From Saccoglossus kowalevskii (taxonomy: Eukaryota > Hemichordata > Enteropneusta > Harrimaniidae), in contig NW_003126883.1 of the NCBI RefSeq assembly GCF_000003605.2, positions 201,757 to 212,035 on the forward strand: 10,279 nucleotides of DNA, given 5' to 3'. A program made the position numbers and the translations under genes. This document shows positions 7,849 to 10,279 of this stretch, piece by piece. Each line of letters starts with the position of its first letter. Position 1 is the stretch's first letter. A model generated the notes under the pieces. The model saw only the letters and a list, made by a program, of their open reading frames with translations. It made no database searches and was not told the origin of the DNA.

Positions 7849-8964
7849 TGCCTTTGATTCTTTTGTGGAATTCAAAACGAAAATCTGTTGTCCAGAATTA
7901 GTCGATATTTTATTTGTCTTTAATCAGAGCCTATGTAAACATTTTATTCCATTTATAAGCATACCTTTACCGGGTACTACTGTATGCTTCATACATGTGT
8001 TTTGATCCAATATATGGCCAATGTTCATATGACAGCTATGGTATCTTTTGGTATATATCTTTTGTGCTGTTATGGAAAATACTGGTAGTACAGTCTGGTG
8101 TAACTTGACTCCCAATCTGAAGTCAATTGCCTTTGCCTTTTCATAAAAAATTGTGTAATATCATCAATAATTTCTACTTATTCTTTGTAGTATTTATGTA
8201 TGTTACTAATATGAGAAATATTTAAGCAGATTACTCTGCATAATTTAGCTGTATGGTGGATTTGAATGCAAACTGAGCTAACTTTAAACCAGCAAAATGT
8301 TAAGTTATGCCAGGACTGTTCTTGTAAATTATTTGCCAAGGCTCAGAACAACTATTTTCTGGTCACATAACACCCTCATATACTTGAGCATCATAGAATG
8401 TAATTAACTTTTTCTAGTGACCTTTGTGTGGATGGAAAAAAAGGTTGATTTGCAAACTTTTACTACAAACCCTGCTTGTATGCATTCCAGTTTGCTCTGT
8501 ATTATTGTATGCAAGATGATTTGAATTCCTTACTAGCAGTCGATGTATTTTAAATACTCTGAATTATTTTTAGACTGATCATTTCATTTTCAATGACATA
8601 GCCACATGGATTGTCATTGCTCCAAGAACATACAAAAGGCACATCTGTGTTTGACCTTGTGGCTATTTGTTCATGAATATTGTTTTGATGGCCATGCAGG
8701 TAACCTTCATCTTTTGCTTGTATTCATGTATGAAATGTTATTGATTCTTTCTACAATGGAATACTAGTAAACGTTTTTGCATAACCTTCAAGCATATACT
8801 ATATTCATGAATTATAGAAGAGATTTTAGTTCCCTGGGCACCATGCCTTTGAGTAAAAAAAGAGGGGGCAACATGTCACGATTTCAAGTTCGGTATTTTC
8901 CTGAGATTTTGCTTTGTCAATTTGATCATCATTCTGCTTGATGTACATAGCCTGTATCATTGTC

Positions 8965-9024
8965 TGCATGCATGAAAGTTCTAGAATGATACATGTATTG
9001 GGAGATGCATCCTTCATGCATGCA
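8965..9024. repeat. Inverted repeat built on TGCATGCATGAA
   Basis: TGCATGCATGAA at 8965-8976 is the exact reverse complement of TTCATGCATGCA at 9013-9024, separated by 36 bases. As RNA it could form a 12-bp stem. Both arms contain TGCATG, the core of the Rbfox recognition sequence, on the + strand. Confidence 0.6.
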
Positions 9025-9602
9025 TTCAGTGGCTGAGTAATCAGAGAATCAAAACTATTATTGGATGACTGTCACAATCTATAACTTGTTTCAATCAAAT
9101 TATTGCAAGTAGGTCTTTATCCTATTCCTATTTGCAGTTTGTTTTAGATTTCATTGCAGCAGCATCCAAGATGTGATTCATACATTGTATATATTTGTTC
9201 ATGTCAATGCCCTGTTTAGATTGTCATCTCTGTTATGATTTACCAAACACTAAACATTTGCCTGATTGAAATGATTAAAGTGTGTTTTCTTAGGGCATCG
9301 ATAATTTGTTGGTAAAACTTTTGATGCCATTTTTGAATTCCCTTTATATTTCCCATTAACCATGTGTTGCCACATTTTACTGTCATCTTACACTGATATG
9401 CAGGTTGTTACCACTGTTTCTTCTATTTGGCATGACATTTATTGCCAGTCAGTAAGATTCACGTCAGTTTTGTGATGTCAATATTTGTATTGTATATTAT
9501 AAAGTAAAAAATTGTTGTATATATTGAAGAGAAAAAGAATTAAATAATTTAAAAGGATAGCATTGTGTTGCATTCTATTTTTAACCTTAATTTTGATAAA
9601 CA

Positions 9603-9626
9603 GTATGTATGTATGTATGTATGTAC
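9603..9626. repeat. (GTAT)n microsatellite
   Basis: Five full GTAT units followed by GTAC, a short tetranucleotide repeat. Confidence 0.9.
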
Positions 9627-9721
9627 ATATTCGCAAGGTTTAATAGTGTATCTACCTCTGTGTGTACTTTCATACTATCGTAGCTAAATATTGGTGAAGA
9701 ATTGCTAAGTGTGCAATGTCA

Positions 9722-9731
9722 GGGGGGGGGG
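9722..9731. repeat. Run of ten G
   Basis: GGGGGGGGGG in otherwise AT-rich DNA; its length may vary or be affected by sequencing error. Confidence 0.85.
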
Positions 9732-10069
9732 CATGTTGGATATCGGGTTCTAAAAACTGGGTGTGGAGTGAAACAGTGCTGATACTTGCTTAGTCATTTA
9801 TGACTATGACTTCAAATTTGCAAAAAATGTTATTGAAACATTTTGCAATTTTATCTAAGATATATGTACGTATATTGATTTAGGAAATATAGTTACAATG
9901 TACAGAATTTAATGAAGAAATTGTCTGAAATTTTGCATTGTTTTGAACAGAACTGATGTTTTCCTGTATTAGAAATGACACTCGGTATATTGGATTAGTA
10001 CTTGGTAATGTTGGGCTTATTTTTTAAGCTCTGTTGTCATTGAAGATGTTATTGAATAACAGATTCGGT

Positions 10070-10279
10070 ACAGGCTATATCGGTCTCAAGTGCATCTCTT
10101 GGTCCCGACCAACATGACGCAACTGCTGTAATCCATCTGCAAACACAAAGATTAAAAATTTCGGCACGTGCTGAGATCTACCGGATTCGGCTGATACCCC
10201 GCCCATCCTAAACCCCGCCCATGGGTGATGTTTCAAATAGTGGGCGATGTTTTTGGTCCACATATTGCTTGACTGAACC
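10070..10279. promoter_or_regulatory. CpG-richer segment with GC boxes and an E-box (possible neighbouring promoter or exon edge)
   Basis: Composition changes sharply from the AT-rich DNA to the left: about a dozen CpGs in 200 bases, two CCCCGCCC boxes in repeated context ACCCCGCCCAT (about 10196-10221), and CACGTG near 10165. GC boxes and E-boxes are typical of animal promoters. On the - strand a T-rich acceptor-like sequence ending TTTGCAG (AG at 10138-10137) precedes a frame open for about 28 codons, but I recognise no protein in it. It could be a promoter, a terminal exon or a repeat; the window ends before this can be decided. Confidence 0.3.

Larger units (their letters stand above)
7486..10060. 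other. Region without a recognised gene (extended 3' UTR or intergenic)
   Basis: No open frame of convincing length or family resemblance on either strand. The + strand looks T-rich, especially 8100-9500, as in many animal 3' UTRs. It holds an AATAAA at 7843, four TGTANATA motifs between 8942 and 9629, an inverted repeat at 8965-9024, a (GTAT)n microsatellite and a short G run. Whether it is transcribed with AFTPH is not decidable from sequence. Confidence 0.6.

Noticed and set aside
7657-7875. 72-codon - strand frame
   Set aside because: AT-rich translation dominated by I, K and S with no motif and no splice or promoter context; likely chance.
8965-9024. Hairpin as a microRNA precursor
   Set aside because: The stem is only about 12 bp with a 36-base loop, shorter than the roughly 22-bp or longer stem required, and it is built on the self-complementary word TGCATGCA.
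10075-10263. 62-codon - strand frame as a gene
   Set aside because: No family resemblance, and a likely acceptor site falls inside it; kept only as a low-confidence regulatory or exon edge.

Overview
This window is AT-rich, intron-rich nuclear DNA from an animal. It carries the 3' end of one protein-coding gene on the + strand, which I recognise as aftiphilin (AFTPH), a clathrin/AP-1 accessory protein. The species cannot be named from the sequence. The gene divergence, short AT-rich introns, miniature transposons and a minisatellite suggest an invertebrate, possibly a marine one, but that is an inference.

Layout. 1-927 is the end of an intron and holds two copies of one miniature inverted-repeat transposon in opposite orientations. 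Five coding exons follow: 928-1060, 1708-1851, 2698-2758, 2869-2943 and 6275-6537. Their splice phases join into one open frame of 224 residues ending at a TGA. The conserved aftiphilin blocks appear in the expected order: the W..L.DIE.T.AL.YQW / SLGIDTRNI block, the FDWSSSGL.NPLD block, the LNLDFF block and the C-terminal LSEEA / FMHAKVLMFP block. The last intron (3.3 kb) holds an element of about 880 bp with terminal inverted repeats and TTAA target duplications.

Downstream of the stop, 6690-7428 is a minisatellite of 21 units of about 35 bp, most containing the perfect palindrome CCCAGTACTGGG. The first AATAAA after the stop (7459) lies beyond this array, so the array is probably transcribed as 3' UTR. 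From 7429 to about 10060 no gene is recognisable; there are candidate polyadenylation signals, Pumilio-type motifs and simple repeats. The last 200 bases change composition, with many CpGs, two CCCCGCCC boxes and a CACGTG E-box, and may be the edge of another gene or promoter.

I see no prokaryotic system, virus, CRISPR array or RNA gene. The points most worth checking are two in-frame alternative splicing possibilities (tandem donors of exon 2, skippable exon 4), an apparent shift of the clathrin-box sequence from exon 4 to exon 5, the two inverted miniature elements, the TTAA element, and the palindromic minisatellite in the likely 3' UTR.
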